Shown here one piece after another: positions 62,615 to 64,000 of a stretch of 64,000 bases of DNA (its first letter is position 1; each line of letters starts with the position of its first letter). This stretch comes from Methanomassiliicoccaceae archaeon DOK. GTDB lineage: Archaea > Thermoplasmatota > Thermoplasmata > Methanomassiliicoccales > Methanomethylophilaceae. The stretch is from assembly GCA_009911715.1 (NCBI GenBank), contig CP047880.1, positions 1,550,001 to 1,614,000 on the forward strand, read 5' to 3'. The notes under the pieces are model-generated. The model was given only the letters and a program-made list of their open reading frames with translations. It ran no database searches and had not been told where the DNA came from. The translations under genes and the position numbers were made by a program.

Positions 62615-62905
62615 ATGCCGATACTGATGGATGCGGAAGATTGCTCATTCGAAGGAAAGCCTGTGAGAATCTCTGAATCCGCAATAACTCATCTGAGGTA
62701 CGAGGGGTTCGACGTTTACACGCTCTGCGATATGCTTGCAACCCCGGTGGACTGTCCGAAAAGGAAGGGTACTGGCAAACCATTCAGAAAAACTTCACGT
62801 AGAGTCTGTTCGCGCAGAAATGGACATACATACAACATAATCCTCGATCCGTATCCCCCCAATGATATGGAATACTGGAGCGTGTCGCATCTGGAGCCGA
62901 TATGA
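62615..62905 (+). CDS. Small hypothetical protein of E3
   Basis: A 96-residue basic protein that I do not recognise. ISESAITHLRYEGFDVYTLCDML followed by KRKGTGKPFRKTSRRVCSRRNGHTYNIILD suggests a small alpha-beta protein with a basic, possibly nucleic-acid-binding or RelE-like face. The stop overlaps the next gene's ATG by four bases, so the two may be a toxin-antitoxin-like pair; this is only positional evidence. Confidence 0.6.
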   Translation: MPILMDAEDCSFEGKPVRISESAITHLRYEGFDVYTLCDMLATPVDCPKRKGTGKPFRKTSRRVCSRRNGHTYNIILDPYPPNDMEYWSVSHLEPI

Positions 62906-63537
62906 TGAGTAAGAAGGATGACTGCCAATGCAACAGCATGGAGCGCGTGGAAAGAACGCTCCCCGACGGGTTCTCTTACTATTACTATCAGTGCCCACGT
63001 TGCAACCGTGTTGACTACCCTCCCTGCGAAGCCCAGAAACTTCTAGAGTATTCAAAGACCCATACATTCTTGTTCCTTGACGATTGGATACTTCTCTGGT
63101 TGTATATCGGTGACGGAGCCCCTGTTTGCGGGATCACAAAACTCCAGAAAGACATTTTCATCGTCACGATGGAGTTCGCACAGAAGAACAACATCCCTTC
63201 TGAGAACCCTGGATTCAAGGCATACAAATTCGGCCCCTATACTGAGAGGATTGATCGTAGTATAGACACCTTGACAAAAATGGGCCTTGTTAAGAGCGTA
63301 GGTCGCCTCAACACAGACGTAGAAAGATTCTTCCTCACAGAATCGGGAATTAACGTTGCTGCCAAGCTATCGAGAAGTCTGACTCAAGAGCAAATGAAAG
63401 CTCTAAGGGAACTCAGGGAGGACCTCCAACAGTTCAGCGCCCAAGGGGAAATGACGTATGTATACGCTCATTATCCAGAATACACTGACGAATCCGTAGT
63501 GTTCGAACGCACACTCCATCGCCGGAGGAACCGATGA
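62902..63537 (+). CDS. Zinc-ribbon/winged-helix protein, YwgA/Panacea-like (tentative)
   Basis: A 211-residue protein. N-terminal cysteines (CQC ... CPRCNRVDYPPC) could bind zinc. The body ITKLQKDIFIVTMEF ... GFKAYKFGPYTERIDRSIDTLTKMGLV, ending with MTYVYAHYPEYTDESVV, resembles the winged-helix YwgA/DUF4065 (Panacea) group, in which some members are antitoxins. It overlaps both neighbours by four bases, so the three genes form one translational unit. Confidence 0.6.
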   Translation: MMSKKDDCQCNSMERVERTLPDGFSYYYYQCPRCNRVDYPPCEAQKLLEYSKTHTFLFLDDWILLWLYIGDGAPVCGITKLQKDIFIVTMEFAQKNNIPSENPGFKAYKFGPYTERIDRSIDTLTKMGLVKSVGRLNTDVERFFLTESGINVAAKLSRSLTQEQMKALRELREDLQQFSAQGEMTYVYAHYPEYTDESVVFERTLHRRRNR

Positions 63538-64000
63538 TGGAAATCATCAGAGTGGATCCGGGCGAGTCAACCCTTTCAGGAAAAGGCGGGCGTGTCGTCA
63601 GCGTACGCGTGAGCAGCTCTGTATCCTTCGACACTCCTGTAAGGCCATTATCCATCGCCGAAACTATTGCCAAGGACTATCTCGGATACAGAGGCATCTT
63701 GGAATCACCGATAGCTATCATGCCTATAGACCTCCAGTCCAACGACGGATACACTAAGTTTCTTAGAAAGAACGGTTTCATTCACGAGAATCAGAACAAC
63801 CTCCAATCTTTCACAGACCGCAACCACGGCAAACCGTGCGCCCCTCTACTCCAACTACCACCTTTAGATTTTGATGACAGGGTCCCATTCAAGATTGCTT
63901 TCGATATGCAGAAAGATGTTGATGGACTGGCATTCATGTGTATGCCAGAGGTAGATGTCGAATACGACGATTATGAAAAGGCAGTAAGGGACTGGTGCTC
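63534..64000 (+). CDS. Hypothetical protein of E3 (cut by window end)
   Basis: The ATG at 63534 overlaps the previous stop, with CGGAGGAA as ribosome-binding site. At least 155 residues are coded before the window ends. The sequence (VSVRVSSSVSFDTPVRPLSIAET ... RVPFKIAFDMQKDVDGLAFMC) has alternating strands and helices but no family that I can name. It belongs to the same cargo operon. Confidence 0.65.
   Translation, partial: MMEIIRVDPGESTLSGKGGRVVSVRVSSSVSFDTPVRPLSIAETIAKDYLGYRGILESPIAIMPIDLQSNDGYTKFLRKNGFIHENQNNLQSFTDRNHGKPCAPLLQLPPLDFDDRVPFKIAFDMQKDVDGLAFMCMPEVDVEYDDYEKAVRDWC

Larger units (their letters stand above)
61718..64000. mobile_element. Third element E3 or remnant (extends beyond the window)
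   Basis: After att copy 3 come a rep N-terminal remnant, the third hairpin block and a set of closely overlapping plus-strand genes. Its far end, integrase and att are not visible. It may be a degraded older insertion or an active element with a different rep. Confidence 0.65.

Noticed and set aside
1-64000. CRISPR arrays, rRNA genes and further tRNA genes
   Set aside because: By eye I found no repeat-spacer pattern, no rRNA-like sequence and no second cloverleaf; a covariance-model scan could still find a small RNA that I missed.

Overview
The window looks like chromosome of a methyl-reducing methanogenic archaeon, most likely a member of the Methanomassiliicoccales (class Thermoplasmata). 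The evidence is an operon for the F420-non-reducing hydrogenase MvhADG with a double-length HdrA, an archaeal exosome/proteasome superoperon, archaeal or eukaryotic-type translation genes (S8e, L37Ae, L44e, S27e, aIF2-alpha, Nop10, SRP19, SBDS), TATA-type promoters and G+C-rich codon use. The order-level assignment is an inference from gene content, not from a marker search.

Bases 1-37,400 are core chromosome. In order: a phosphoesterase end, S8e, a DAPG-hydrolase-like gene, SRP19, NAD(P)HX repair and a second phosphoesterase; the hdrA-mvhDGA operon (minus strand, 4.5-10.8 kb); a 560-bp AT-rich gap; the rnp2-psmA-SBDS-rrp4-rrp41-rrp42-L37Ae-rpoP-pcc1-prefoldin run; an ABC exporter; a DHH phosphoesterase, TyrRS, a PRTase and a TctA-like permease; a thioesterase; a 1,240-residue HRDC/SF1 helicase/nuclease fusion; two HxlR regulators beside a nitroreductase; CopZ/CopA; Dph6; RpiA; L44e-S27e-aIF2alpha-Nop10-PAC2; and a three-gene RsbU/RsbW/RsbV-like partner-switching module, which is unexpected in an organism without sigma factors.

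From 37,647 the window becomes a mobile region. An intron-containing tRNA-Tyr(GTA) supplies its 3' end as attachment site, and the same 21-bp core recurs at 44,279 and 61,718. The array is therefore tRNA-Tyr / element E1 (6.6 kb) / element E2 (17.5 kb) / element E3 (runs off the window). E1 and E2 share a backbone: a Rep-like gene, a ~190-bp multi-hairpin non-coding block, cargo, an AbrB-like regulator divergent from a small ORF, and a tyrosine integrase ending at the att site. E1 carries an intact HpaII-like restriction-modification set with Vsr. E2 keeps only the 3' part of that nuclease gene and has gained an IS relic, membrane proteins, a MarR/MFS pair with a nonsense mutation, a GNAT toxin relic with its antitoxin, an AAA-DUF4143 ATPase and a BspA-like leucine-rich surface protein. 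E3 keeps the att site and the hairpin block but has lost rep.

The most interesting signals are in the element backbone. (1) The rep reading frame runs through the att core and starts as an ATGA overlap with the integrase stop on the other side of att. Integration at the tRNA therefore appears to separate rep from its start codon and upstream gene. (2) The non-coding hairpin block occurs three times at the same relative position, with sequence changes that keep its long stem paired; it is a candidate replication origin or structured RNA. Neither has been tested here.
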